Part shown: positions 34,181 through 46,609 of the stretch, piece by piece
Position numbering within the stretch: the stretch's first letter is position 1
How the letters are laid out: each line of letters begins with the position of its first letter
Source: Lophius americanus
Taxonomy: Eukaryota > Chordata > Actinopteri > Lophiiformes > Lophiidae
DNA: 64,000 nucleotides
Assembly: GCA_037951165.1 (NCBI GenBank)
Contig: JBBDHG010000037.1
Location: forward strand, 1,343,501-1,407,500
Direction: 5' to 3'
The notes under the pieces: model-generated
What the model was told of the DNA's origin: nothing
The model's input: the letters and a program-made list of their open reading frames with translations, nothing else
The model's database searches: none
Made by a program: the position numbers and the translations under genes

Positions 34181-35900
34181 CATTAGTTTTTCTCAAATAA
34201 GAATCAGCTTTATTTGTCAAGTAAGTGAACACACACAAGGAATCTGTCTCAGTCACACGGGAATAATACAAAAATAAACAAATATCTATTGGATATACAT
34301 AGGGCAGCTTTTTAAAATATAGAATACACATGTGTAACGGTACACTGTCATATTATTATAACCCCTGGCAGGTGAAGTGAATGAAATTGATTATCTTGTT
34401 ACATGGCGCCTGCACGCATTGCTTACGTATGAGAGCACGCACTTACATCTCTTTTGGCCAGAGGTGGGTGCGCCCTCAGACCTCCCCAGGTAAGAGATAC
34501 ACACCTAGGATGCACTGTGGGAAGACGACAAGCTGGGCAGTGTGATGCAATGGCCGATGTTCTGCTGAGGAAGCCTTGGGTCCTGCCATTCATGCAGATG
34601 TTACTTTGACATGACATATCAATATTTCAATAATTTATTGTAAAAGGATTATTGACATTACAGGCCTGTTTTAAATGTCCATTAGAGTGATGACCTGTAG
34701 GAAGAAATTACACTGTTGTCTGGTTGTTTTGAAGTAAAGAACTCAGTATGGCCTGCAAGAAGGAAGAAGTTGGAACGGGTTGTGTCCTACATGCCTTGGA
34801 CCTGCTGTATTTGTTTTCTGCCCTTGTTTTCAACCCTGGACATGCAGATACATCCTCATTGTAGGGGCAAACTGGCGCTTATGATATTCTCTACTATCCT
34901 AATGGTTCATTCTTGTCCGTGCCGGTTTCGTTTGTCGGCAGATACAAACCAGATAGTGATGGATGTGTAGAGAACAGACTTGATGATGAAAAACTAAGTC
35001 AGCAGTTCCTTTGGCAGGATACATTACTGAGCTGTCATAGGAAACATCCTCTGCTGCTGCCTTTTTGAGGAAGGAAACCTGAAATTTCCCACAGCAGAAG
35101 CAGGGTTGTTGAATATGTGAAAAGAGGAAGGTCACTGTCCCCTCCACAGTTTTGAAAGTGATTAACTGTAGGTTGCTTAACTGCAACAGAGGTTAAGATA
35201 TACTTCTCCTGTCTGTCTATGCAGACTTGTCCTCATTGCTGATGAGGTCAGTGACTGCTGAGGCATCTGCAACTTCCTGTGTGCCTATTATATATATGTT
35301 GAATGTGATATTTCCCAGCACCACCTGTTGCCTCCTGTCAGTCAGGATGTTTTTGATCCACTGACATGTGAGACGACCACAGTGAGCTGGGAGTTTGTAG
35401 CAAAGGATTTCATGGATGACTGTGTTGAAAGTTGAGCTTAAGTCCACAAACGTGATATTTACATTCCGTTCGGGGGGGGGGGTTGCAGTATGTAGTGCAG
35501 TCCCGTGTAGGCTGTGTCATCTGCTGTCCTGTTTGTCCAGTAGGCAAACGGCAGAGGCTCTAGGAGGGGGCCTTTCATTTTCCTCAGGTGGGTAAACACA
35601 AGTCTTTCATAGGATTTCATGACCAAAGGTATCAGGGCGACACGCCAGTTTTCATTTAATGTGGGGGGGTAAACAGGATGATAGTGGAGTGTTTGAAGCA
35701 TGGGTGGACTTCACATAGATGAAGTGATCTGTTGTAGATTTGTTTGAAGATTGGGACCAACTGATCAGCACAGACGGACGGGACGGCTGCAGGCACACCA
35801 TCTGGGCCTGGGGCTTTCTTGATCTTCTGTCTCTTAAAGTTCAGGCCCACATACTCTTCACAGATCCTCAGTGCAGTCGGGTGCGGGGTGCGGGGGTACC
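34180..35900 (-). mobile_element. Rex1-like LINE relic
   Basis: The minus strand holds ordered but frameshifted reverse-transcriptase blocks. They are KAPGPDGVPAAVPSVCADQL with IFKQIYNRSL (about 35850-35740), ENWRVALIPLVMKSYERLVF with PFAYWTNRTADDTAY (35660-35520), and MDLSSTFNTVIHEILCYKLP with TDRRQQVVLG (35447-35300). The catalytic FADD block was not found. The distal end near 34200-34270 (complement of TTACTTGACAAATAAAGCTG) matches the usual 3' end of this LINE type. Sequence between 34.33 and 35.2 kb is only partly assignable, so later insertions may interrupt it. Confidence 0.8.
34322..34425. repeat. Short dispersed fish repeat nested in the LINE relic
   Basis: Contains ACCCCTGGCAGGTGAAGTGA and ATTGATTATCTTGTTACATG, a combination I associate with a common teleost dispersed repeat. 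Family name and ends are not determinable here. Confidence 0.35.
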
Positions 35901-35999
35901 CTTGACAGTTGGTTATTTGACGTCTGAGTCAGAGCGGGTGAGGGCGTGAAAGCTTGTTTAAAAACACTTTTATAAGGTTTGTGAAACACAGTCTCGTCA

Positions 36000-36440
36000 T
36001 CAACCAGTTGGTGGTTTCCTTAGTGTTGGGGACAGTTTCCTGCACTTAGTAAAATCATTCAGGCTTTGGCTTAAAACTCATTCTTGAACTTTTCAGTGCA
36101 GCCACTCTTTGCTACACTGATCTCCATTTGAGTTTGTAGCTGGTCTGGTTGTTATCGATTCTGTCCCCATTTCTCTGGGCCTCCTGCTTAATTATGTCTC
36201 ACCTCATTCTCACCGTGTTACCAATGCTTTCCCCCCATCGCTCTTGGCAGACAAAGTGAACACAAGTATTCATCACACATTGCATGTTAAATTTATTGTA
36301 TCAAAACAGCATTTTGAGTTATTTAAAACAAGCAAATAAAACAAAAAACTTTCAAATAGCTCAATGCCACATATTTAATAACAGTTTTTTTCCCAAATAA
36401 AAGAAAAACAAAGTACTATCATTGTCCCAAAAGTTTCAAT
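36000..36440. other. Intergenic DNA, nothing recognised
   Basis: No coding or RNA feature is visible. The first part may still belong to the LINE relic on its upstream side. Confidence 0.5.
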
Positions 36441-36454
36441 CTTTTGATTTATCG

Positions 36455-36725
36455 CTTTCCAAAACTTCAGAGACCTGTTGAGAAATTATGGTTCAAAACA
36501 TTAGTAGGTGAAGCTCCCCCTAGGGTTGGAAATATAGAATCAGCCTTTCGCAAAACACATCCAGTTCTTCCTCACACTACGGTCTATGTGGGCATAAGAT
36601 CTGAAAATGATCTATGAAATAATTTAGCATTAGCGCTCTAACAACAAGGATCCTTTTCGGCCTTGATGGTGATTCCATAATATCCCGGACTTTTCAGGGA
36701 TATAATGACTGCAATTTACACTCTT
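36455..36725 (-). repeat. Unnamed dispersed repeat (TU family), copy 1
   Basis: Contains GAGAAATTATGGTTCAAAAC, GAAGCTCCCCCTAGGGTTGG, CACACTACGGTCTATGTGGG and TTCCATAATATCCCGGACTT. The same blocks occur in reverse order and complement at 41.87-42.2 kb. I use the orientation of the 42-kb copy as plus, so this is a minus copy. No protein coding is evident. Confidence 0.65.
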
Positions 36726-37546
36726 TAACAACAATTAAGCCGAGCGGGTCAGCAAAGCTAAGAATTGATTCGGCGTCCGATTCTATTTCGTTGGTTCTTT
36801 CTCTGAACCGTTGCCAGGACTGAAAGTGGAATTCTTTTGTGCTGCTTAAGGTCAAATTCTTTGACTGGCATAGAACCGTGACCAAAGTCATTTGGCAAAG
36901 TTTGTCAAAGACAATAAGGTACCACCTTTTTTTTTATTTTTTACTAAAAATGATGCCAACTACTGATCCATTCACAGTTGGGTAGGAAGCTAACTAGTTA
37001 CGAAGTCCGGAGTGGTTGGTGTCCAGCTTCTCAGAAGAACAAATTGAGTTGACCCAAATGAAATAGAGCAAAGATAAGAGTGTAATGCTCTTAATTGTCT
37101 GGGACTTGATAGGATGTGCCCTAATGAGTTGATCATTTTGCGAATACTTTTTAGCAAAAGGAGTGGGTACCATGCGGGTCCTGCTAAATACTTTAAGAAT
37201 GGGCAAGCCAGTAGAGTTCAAATTAAAAGTAAATCAATCCATCAAATATTCTCCAATCCCTTAATGTGACATTGTTTGTGGAGCCATGAACTTTGACCTT
37301 TGAGAGAGGCCTGTAGTTCATCCAATTTTTTTGTGTGGATCGTTCATGTGTTCCTGATAATATATGTGGAAGTAGGACGTTTCATTATTGCTCTGAAAGT
37401 CCAGTTCTGCTTGCGTCTAAATGTGGATTAGTGGAGTCCAAGAGCCTTAGAAACAGCTTTGTGACCCTTTCCAGGCTGATATATTTCAATACTCATCCAT
37501 TCTGAGATTTCTTTTGAGTTGATTTTGGCATAATTTGTCAGAGTTT

Positions 37547-37548
<2 letters not shown>

Positions 37549-37597
<49 letters not shown>
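37549..37597. repeat. (GA)n microsatellite
   Basis: About 48 bases of uninterrupted GA repeats. Confidence 0.95.
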
Positions 37598-37599
<2 letters not shown>

Positions 37600-38448
37600 T
37601 GTTGTAAGGGTCTGCTGACTGTCTTAAGACAGTCTTGTGACAAGAGGGAAGACATATTAGCTTAGCCTCTGGAGCAGACACAACTCTCTTAAATATATTT
37701 TAGTGGATTTTCCACACTCATCTTGTACTTTACCTCAAGATAACTCACTTTGAATGAGTCTGTTGATTGGTGGATGTTGTGGTGAGGAAAACAACATATT
37801 GTTGCGCGGTTGATGGTTCAATTGTGGCTTAAGCACTTTGGATCACTGCTAGATGCAGTGGTTTGAGATGAGAACAAACCACACTGTCTGCAAACAGTAA
37901 GAAAGAACAGCTGAACAAAGGTCCACAGTCGTGAACCTTCAAGCTGCAGTAGTCTGTGCTTGTCTATCAAAAGTAAATGAGCAGCACTTTTCTTTCTCTA
38001 CCACCCATATACAGTATATCATTCAAGCAAGGATGCAAGTAGTTTGCATCTGGTGATCCAGAATGTTTAAATATATACTGAGATACCAATAATAAACTAT
38101 ACATATGCAGCTGATACGAACTTGTAGTTGAAGCTGTGATTAAAAAGTTAGGTTTCAAATATGGAATATCTTCACTGAGTTTCATCCCAAACTACCATTA
38201 TTAAAATAAATAATGCAATCAATAACTCTACCAATGTAACTCCAAAGCCTTGGGTTACCAATTCAAGGTAAATGAGTCACATTGTGAGGGTCGGATTATC
38301 ATGACCCAGACGGGACTATTATTTTTAGGTGCAGTGACATATTTGGGGAACTGAGCTACTGAAAGTTGCATTCTCTGAGTGTTGTGTAGTTCCTTATAGT
38401 GTGAAGTTGCTCAGAGCTTACAAATTTCTTCACTGGCTCTACACAATT

Positions 38449-38572
<124 letters not shown>

Positions 38573-38599
38573 TTCTGTCTGTCCCAGAACCAAAAACAC

Positions 38600-39700
38600 G
38601 AAATAAACATGAATGATGACATAACATAACTGAAAAACAATGCTTTCCAAATCAAAATTCTTGAAACAACACAATCTGTTTGAAGAACTCCAGTCAGGTT
38701 TCTGTCCCCTTTACATATCATAAAAAATAAGTAAATACATAAGTAATAATACTTATGTCATTTTACTTATTTTCTGATATCTGCTGTTTTGTTATTGGGG
38801 TGTCTGTAATGTGTCCTGAAATGCACCCATTAATAAAATCTATTATTATTGTTATTGTTATTTTAATTATTATTATTTTTACTAATGTGGTTTGTAGTGA
38901 GGTGGGTTTATGACTCAAGTCTCATTCAGATGTTTTTCTTTTGATGTGTCTCCCATGTAAGCAGGCCTTTGGATATGGGCAAAATCCAAAATTACACAAT
39001 GAAAATTATTATTACCACAGATAATTGTGTAAGAGAGCACCAACCATTTACTCAGGCTACAATTCCAGGGCAATTAAAATGTGACACTAGTGCAGAAAAA
39101 AATGCAGCTATTACTGATTATAACTAGATCAGATGTAGATTAAGCGAATGACTCATTCCCTCGCAGCAGCTGTGTCTCACAAGTAAGTCAGCAGCGGAAA
39201 AGTCCTGCGTGTTAATGGATGTGATTCAGAGTTGGATCACTCTGAGGAACTCTTCTCCCTTTCAACATTCCACTCCGTCTTATTTCTTCCAGATATAAAG
39301 TTTTCTTAGTCAACAGGCAGGCTGATCTCAAATGCTGCCATTTGAACCTACAATGAGTTAAATGCTATATACAGAAAATGGACATTAAGGCCAGAGGCTG
39401 TTCTAAATATTTTGTTGTCTCCCTGGTAACAACTACATTTCTATTTATATCTTGCTCTCTGGCCAGTGCTCCCTCTCACACAGTCAGACTCAACCCCACC
39501 GGGTAACAATGAAACAGTGCGAGGCCAACGATTAAACCATCGCTTTTCAACCTCTCTTCATTTATATGAAGTGAGAGAAGTCCCACTGGCTTGTTAAACA
39601 CAAAAAACATAGTTATTGAAGCTCAGTAACTACGCTTTGAATTTATTGGTAGATGTTATCCAGTGACCTGGTTGTATTCGTTGGTTGAAATGTCACTCAG
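38600..39700. other. Intergenic DNA upstream of the galectin gene
   Basis: AT-rich, without recognised genes. It contains a short ATT/TTA trinucleotide-rich patch near 38840-38880, like those at LINE tails. Confidence 0.55.
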
Positions 39701-39708
39701 GGTGTAAG

Positions 39709-39728
39709 CCCCGCCCACTCTGTATATA
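39709..39728 (+). promoter_or_regulatory. Galectin gene promoter: GC box and TATA box
   Basis: CCCCGCCC (39709-39716) is followed by TATATA (39723-39728), about 75 bases before the galectin start codon. The spacing predicts transcription starting near 39755 and a 5' untranslated leader of about 50 bases. A TATA box fits a regulated, tissue-restricted gene. Confidence 0.7.
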
Positions 39729-39801
39729 TCCTCCTGCCAGAGTACAGTAAAGGCCTTGCCACACCTTCTCTCTCCTCTTCTCTGTGGCTGTACTCAACAA
39801 A

Positions 39802-42800
39802 ATGTCTGCAAAGATAATGCAAGTAAGTATAATTTTGATATAAAATAGTGCTCCCGCATTGCTTTTATGCTCTGTATTTTAGGACTAAGATGTAGGAGCA
39901 GTTTACGGTCAGACTTTTTAAAAGTGGGTTGACAGCTGACATGTTCCAGCTCATTCTATTGTATTCCATGCTGCTGAGACTGAACCACCAGAACTTTAGC
40001 TCATTGCACTTTAAATGTGATTTTATTTACCAGTTTTCTGGAACTGTGGCCTTTTCAAATCTATTATTGCCTTTTATGGTCAAGATATTCACATGGGCAT
40101 GCACACCAACCAACTTATGCATAAAAATTAGTCAGCCGGTTAGTTCCTTAATACCCCATTGCTGCATGTTATTACATTGCAAGATGCTAAGATATTTTCT
40201 TCATCATCGTAGACTTATTATCTAGAGATGAGGATAGGCAGCGATGCACTGTGGTCTGCCTGGACTATATAAAGACTTTATCATTACCTCTTGAGCCAGC
40301 CAGTAATAAAGCAACATATGGTACACTGTAAAATATCTATTCTGTATATATGGTCTGGAAATTCATACATAATAGAAATGTCTTTCGAATAATTTATTAA
40401 GTTAGGCGTTTTACTCTATGAAGCCTTTCTAGTCAGTTGCTTGTTGGATTTTTCCTGCATTTTTGGCTTTGTATGTTTGAATGACTAGGCAGCTGCTGCA
40501 GAATTCAGCATACCAATTCCTACGGACTGCAGTGTCTGGGAGTGTCGTGGGGGGACTGCCAGCCCGAACTTCAGCTGAACCATAGATAGCTCAAGTCTTA
40601 GTGCTAGGTGTTCTGCACACTTTAAAGTTTGACTCTAACATGGAAAGAATGTCATGTCATTCTATCCCTCCCATTTGAGGTTTTTTTGGTTTTACTACAG
40701 TTGTATTTTTTGTAGTCTTCAGCAAGAATCAGCAAGATTCTTTGTTTCATAAAACAGTTGCATGATATTCACAATGGCCGTTTTTATTCTCTGAAATGCA
40801 GTCATTAAATTAATTTTTCCATAAAAAATATCTGTTTAGGAAAAATCTTTGCCTTCCAGCAAATATTTAAATTAAATTTTAATGTTCAAAAAAATGTATC
40901 TACAAAATCCAAGAAATGTAAACATCTATACAGAAGATTAGTGGATGCATTGCTTCTCTAGTGCATCTACTTAGTACTCTCATAACACTTGACTTTAAGT
41001 TAAGCTTGTTTCTCTGGGGGAAGTTAACATTTCCCCAGATGTGTGAGTTGGCAAAGTGACAAAATGGTCAACTGGGGTGATCTGCATTTCATAGTCAAGT
41101 AATCGATTGTTAAAGTATAATAGCCTAGTTGTTCAGTATTCTCCTGCCACATTTACAGAGGAACAAAGCCAAGCATTTTTGATGTTTTTCCACTGAGTGC
41201 TCCAGCATTACATAATAAGTAGAAAAAAAGTGAAATTCAACAACGTTCAACCTCTTCTTTTCCCACATTGTCAGCCTGCCAAAATCCTCTTAGAAGTCGG
41301 GGGACGGTGGAAAAAGCAGGCGTAGAAGGAGCAGGAATCTTTAACTATTCTGGCAGTGGGAGTTTAATTGAAAACACATGTTCTGTCATTTCTTTGGAAG
41401 AAGTGAAGGCAGGAGAGTTTCCTAAGGCCGCGACTGATCCTGCTTTTTGTCGGAAACTGCAGTATTGGGGATCTTGTATAATTCAAGCCTAATTCCACAC
41501 TATAACAGTCCCTTTCCTCGCTATTTTTTGTTTTGTTTTGCACAGGTTAAGAACATGTCCTTCAAGGTCGGGAACACCCTGACCATTGTTGGAGTTCCCA
41601 AGGCTGAAGCTACAAAGTAAGCAATGATGTAAAAGACTAGCTTGATAATTTTAATATTTCATCACAGAAAAACTTTTTATTTTTTTATTTATGATGTTGA
41701 TGTGATACTTTTTTTATTCACCAATCCTATCCTTTTATATATATGTATATATTTTTAATATTATTAAGACTATATAGTTTCTATAGATGTGACTCTTAAG
41801 GTACATGGAGGTAGTTGGCATCACATGTGATCATTTTAGCAAATGAATTCAGGAGGCTGTTCCTTCCAGCTGTTAAAAATGGGGACAAATAAGTTTTGGT
41901 CCGATTTTTTTTTACTTCTATGGATTCTGAGATCATTAAATCCCCGAAAAGTCCGGAATATTATGGAATCGTCATTGACGCCGCCACAGATCTTCATTTT
42001 AACGGGATAACTCAAAAACTATTTCATGGATCATCTTAAAATTTTATTCCCACATAGACCTTAGTGTGAGGAAGAACTGTATTGATGTTGGGAAAGGTTA
42101 TTTGTATATTTCTGTCACTAGGGGGAGCATTATCTTCAAACGTTTTCTGGTGATAGTTTCTCAACTGTTGGTCTGATTTTGTCCAAAATAGGTGCATATG
42201 AATCAACTTAAGGAGATTTATGTCGCACATATCATATCTTACTCTAATATCTAATATTATTTTAATCACTATGGGGAGCTCTTATACAAAACCAGTGTTT
42301 TTTGGACATCGGTTGCTAACTATCTGTTAAATTTAGTTGAAATTTGGTCCGTATGAATAATCTCGAGGAGCTGTATCTTGAACAAATGTTATTTCACTTT
42401 AGTAGTTACTATTTTACTCAGTAGGCGGAAAAATACTGTTTTTTTGGACATAACTTGAATTGAATTGAATTGAATTTGAAAAGTTCAATCAGGGGAATGC
42501 TTGTACAACACAGGGGATTGGGGGCTTTCAAGCGATACACCTATGCTGTCGGGGAACCTTAGCGTACGCCCAGTTTAATTGTACCTGTGGGATACAGCAA
42601 ATTAACTTTACACTCATGTCTAAACTGTCTCTTAACAGGCTGAAGCATGTGGCGGTAGAATGAACCTGTCGTCTGTTAAAACCTCAGTGACTAAGTTAAT
42701 ACCTCCCCTCAGTAATGTGGGGGAGACGAGGATAATGGTTATCAGATGAGAGCCACCATGCAACTGCTGTCTTGATATTTTGTGAACTTCATATCCTGTC

Positions 42801-43441
42801 AGTCATTTCAAATCAAATAAGTCATTGCATTTCTCGTGACTATTGTCGCAGTTTTGCAGTGAATATCGGCCCGGATGAGAAGGACATTGCTTTCCATCTC
42901 AACCCTCGTTTTAATGCCCACGGAGATGAGAAAGTATTGGTCTGCAACTCTTACCAGGGTGGCATCTGGTGTGACGAGGTCCGCGAGGGAGGCTTTCCTT
43001 TCAAACAGGGAGAGGAGTTTAAGGTAAGAGGTCATGTGTCATATTCCCGCACTGCCCTACTTGTCTGTAGGCATGCTATCTGCCCCATGCGGCGTTTTCC
43101 TGTTACTGACCGACAGCTCTACTGTGTCCCTGTACCCTTTTCTTTTTTTTAATGACATTATACAATTAGCATGAGCTAAAATCGAATCACCATGTCACAT
43201 AGATAGATATATAAAAATGGAGCAGAAGTAAAAAATGTAACATCTTCGTCTTCATTCTCCCTCTTTCCTCTGTGTCTCTTGTGCCACCATCCAGATCATC
43301 ATTGAGTTCACATCTGCAGAGTTCAAGGTGACTTTATCAGACGGCTCCACAATCCACTTCCCCAACCGCATGGGTGTGGAGAAGTACACCTTCATCAGCT
43401 TTGATGAGGGCGTTCGCATCAAAGGCTTTCGCATCGAGTAG
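39802..43441 (+). CDS. lgals2: Prototype galectin (galectin-1/2 type)
   Basis: A beta-galactoside-binding lectin with one carbohydrate-recognition domain, normally a cytosolic homodimer also exported without a signal peptide. Coding exons: 39802-39822, 41546-41616, 42852-43023 and 43295-43441, joined by GT-AG introns to 136 codons, the usual galectin-1/2 length. The sugar-binding residues are all present: HLNPRFN, then VCN, then WCDE, corresponding to the canonical H-N-R, V-N and W-E positions. Exon 3 encodes the binding pocket, as in vertebrate prototype galectins. The short first exon gives MSAKIMQ before VKNMSFKVG, which resembles galectin-2 (VKNM) slightly more than galectin-1; the exact orthologue is uncertain. 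No signal peptide is present. Intron 2 contains a dispersed repeat. Confidence 0.9.
41868..42475 (+). repeat. Unnamed dispersed repeat (TU family), copy 2
   Basis: The longest plus-orientation copy, inside galectin intron 2. It begins with CCCCGAAAAGTCCGGAATAT and AACTCAAAAACTATTTCATG, then CACATAGACCTTAGTGTGAG. It then carries at least two related units of roughly 130-150 bases, each with a core like TCCAAAATAGGTGCATATGA ... AAGGAGATTTATGT and GGTCCGTATGAATAATCTCG. Confidence 0.7.
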
Positions 43442-43467
43442 GTTTACTGCCTGACAGGAATTGCTGA

Positions 43468-43622
43468 ATTAAAATTTAGGTTATTTTTTCTAATTGGTCT
43501 AACATAAGGTTATGCATAGCCACAGTTTTTATTTTCCTAAGTTGTGCCTTAAATGCAGTTGACACAATATTTTTATGCAAGAATTGATTTGTTTTGCTAA
43601 AACCCTTGACATGAATATTAAA
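43468..43622 (+). terminator. Galectin polyadenylation signals
   Basis: ATTAAA occurs at 43468-43473 and again at 43617-43622, 27 and 176 bases after the stop codon. The second is followed within 40 bases by T/G-rich sequence (TTTTGTGTTTCATT), so it is the likelier cleavage signal. Confidence 0.5.
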
Positions 43623-44576
43623 GTAAGAGCTTTTATGATAAACATGGACTTTTGTGTTTCATTCGCATTTATATTATTAACCAAAGGTGCATTTCATGTC
43701 TGGTAAATATATTTATGTATACGTATTTATGTATATATTTCAAATAATTGTGTAGCAGTGGCGTTGCCCTCCTCTATGAAATAAGTTCACTGTATCCCGT
43801 ACAAATTAAAAAATCTCTCCAACATGTACCTGTCAAAATTCTGGTCAATATATCTCATGGCTATTACAAGACGATCAGGGAACAAGTAAAATGTCCGGGA
43901 GAAATGGGGAATCTTGAAACTGTCTCAAATGCTCAGAATGAGTATTTCCAGCTACATTTCACCTTAAAATTCTTAAATTTCATTTTTCAATCTTATTTCA
44001 AGTACTTATGTTAAATTCAGCTGAAATGGAAACAAAACCTACTTTGGGGGAAAATAATAGAAATTATGGGGCATTTTTTTCTTATTCTGAAATGCATTCA
44101 AATATATACATAGTTAAAAATAGGATTTACTAGTTAATCTACAGATCTCCTTTATCTAAATATCACCTCTTACTTCAAGAAATGGGACCAAGCAAATCCT
44201 TATTTGGGCTATTGGTAGATTCTGTTTTACTTATTGCAAGCTAATAAGTAAGAATGAATGACAATAAGAGTGTCACTAATTTTTTAACTTATTTTTGAAG
44301 TCTTTTTTGCAGTGTAGTGCAAAATTCACCCCAAATTCTGAGCTGACAAATCTTCCTCAACCTCCTTGCAACATTTAAAGGTCAGTCTTGGTCACTGAAG
44401 GAGCTTGGGGCAATGAAAAAATTAACTTTCTTGATTATAAACGTAAACAAAAAAAGATCGAAGTACCGCCGGCTGGAAATCTTCAACGACTCAGCCGGAC
44501 TCAGAGCCTTATCATCTTTTCCTCTGTAATTTATTTATGTTTTGGGTCACAAACAAGTCACATAGGTCAATAGATT

Positions 44577-44765
44577 TGGCGGTTGTAGCTCAGTGGGCAG
44601 AGCGGTCGGCCCCCAACCCGAAGGTCATTGGCTCAAGCCCAGCCTTTGAATTCTACCTGCTGAAGGATCCTTGAACCCTGAACCTGCCAAACTAGCGCTG
44701 CCCACTGCTCCTTTGGGATGGATCAAATGCAGAGATCTAATTTTACTTACTTGTACAGTATAATA
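44577..44765 (+). mobile_element. tRNA-derived SINE
   Basis: The head resembles a tRNA gene: an A box (TAGCTCAGTGGGCAGAG) and, about 25 bases later, a B box-like GGCTCAAGCCC, which together form a type 2 RNA polymerase III promoter. The body continues as CTGCTCCTTTGGGATGGATC and AAATGCAGAGATCTAATTTT, typical of teleost SINEs, and ends in an A-rich TATAATAAAAAC tail. It does not fold as a functional tRNA. The specific family is not assigned. Confidence 0.8.
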
Positions 44766-44769
44766 AAAA

Positions 44770-45395
44770 CAACAGTGGGAAAGCACAATCACTAATGTTA
44801 GCCAGTAGATGTCAGTCTTTCTGTGTAAAAGGAACTGTCCACTGCAAACCTGAACGTAGGCTCACACACAACCTGTCCGCTATATAATGTCGGCTTATGT
44901 TAACATGGCCAGGTAGAAATTATTTGATTTTGAATTTCATTTGTAGTCAGATGGGATCAGAACATATGACAGCATATTGATCAAATCCCTTCTTATTAAT
45001 TCCTTAAGAGTCATGAATTAGCAACAATGTGAAATAATGTGGACTGTTACCAAAACCTTTAATTTGAAAAAGAGGGGGAAAAAAATCACATAGTAAGATA
45101 ATGATGCAATATCTTAAAAAAAGACAATATTATGCTATAGCTCTTCTAAACTCCTCTTCAGAATAAGGTGTCTTTAGGCATGAGTCATTAAAACAACTCC
45201 ATTCCAGCCAATTCCAGTCAAACACCATTTGAATATGAGTGTGTGTTTTGTGCTAGAGAGACTTGTGATTATTATTACGATCTAATCTGATGAAATGGAA
45301 GGAAATACAGTGCCCCAGAGTTTGGGAACCTGTTCATGACACATATACTCTCTTCTTGATTCCCTCTTCTCGCCTCAGTCCACCTCACACCTACT
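44770..45395. other. Intergenic DNA, nothing recognised
   Basis: AT-rich, no coding frame of note. Confidence 0.6.
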
Positions 45396-45397
45396 CT

Positions 45398-46605
45398 CAC
45401 TGCCCTCCAGAATTATTGGCACCCTTTAAAAAAACAAGTCAAATGAGGTGCAAAAAAAGTCTTTATCGTCCAAACCCATGATCTTTATTTCAAGTTATTC
45501 ACAAAAATCTAACCCCTACCTCAAATAACAACATAAAACAATAACCCAACATTACGTTCTTTAAAATAAAAACATTGTTTTCTCTAAAATTTGATCCCCA
45601 ATTATCCACACATCGTCTAGGTTCCCCTGTATGAGTAGAAGAAAATGGTGAACAATGGCATCCTGTGTTTCAGTGGTATAAATATGAGGTAACACAAGCC
45701 TTATTCTCTTTGAAATTCTTAAAGGTATGAAAGACCAGACGACACAGTAATGGTGTAAGAATGAATGGATAGAAGAAAATCTCCCAACCCTTAAAATTGT
45801 CAATTTCAACATTTAGAAAAAAAAATTAAGAAGTTTATAGAGAACAGAGATGTTAAAAAATCAGCCTGGAAGAGAGTGTGTCTGCAAACTGACCTGTGAG
45901 GAGGATGGTCCGACTGACAAACGACTCTCATAGGATTTCAGCTATTGAATTATAGAGGTCAGTTGAATCAAGCGACAACTACACAAACACAAGCTGTATG
46001 GGAGGGTGGTGCTGTCATCCACACATAAAGTTAAGTTTTTTCCAACAAAGATCTAGGATGGGTTTGGTCTAGACACTGGACATCCTGTTGATATAAAAGA
46101 TTGAATGGAACTCCATCAAATACCAGCAGATATTGAATGAAGACCTGAAAGGAACATCTCACGATCAACCCAAGAATGGTTCAGAAATCCACACCAGACA
46201 CCTGACCTAAGCCCCACAGAACATCTGTGGCATGTGTGGCAGAGGAGAGTCCACATCAACCTCAGAATTTGAGGGAGCGGGAGAGTTCCTGTATGGAGGA
46301 ATGGACTCTGTTCTTCTCCGTGTTTTCTCGAACCTCGTCGCGCACCACAGAAGGAGAAAAGGGGTCTGCATGAAATATTACATGTGGGTGTCAGTTATTT
46401 TTGCCACGCGCGTTTTAGAGAAAAAATAATAAGTTATGCTATGAACTCTGTTTTATTCTTTAAATGTTTTTGCTTGGGTTAGAGGTTAGATTTCTGTGAA
46501 TATTATGAAAGAAAAAGATTATGAGTGTAGACAATAACGACCTTTTACTGCATCTTAATTTACTTGTTTTTTCATAAAGGATGCCAATAACGCTGTAGGG
46601 CGTTG
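45398..46605 (+). mobile_element. Decayed Tc1-like DNA transposon
   Basis: Terminal inverted repeats: CACTGCCCTCCAGAATTATT plus GGCACCC (45398-45424) against the complement at 46579-46605, about 21 of 27 positions matching. Total length about 1.2 kb, normal for Tc1. The interior keeps scrambled transposase traces on the plus strand: CACACCAGACACCTGACCTA with CCCCACAGAACATCTGTGGC (the catalytic-region SPDLNPIEHLW block) near 46190-46235. Many stops and frameshifts interrupt it, and the TA target duplication is not intact. It is an old inactive copy. Confidence 0.85.
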
Positions 46606-46609
46606 CAAG

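Noticed and set aside
41268..41492. Extra galectin exon in intron 1
   Set aside because: The 74-codon frame has no galectin similarity and is not needed to complete the domain.
44577..44650. Functional tRNA gene
   Set aside because: The polymerase III boxes are present, but no proper acceptor stem or anticodon arm can be formed and SINE body sequence follows.
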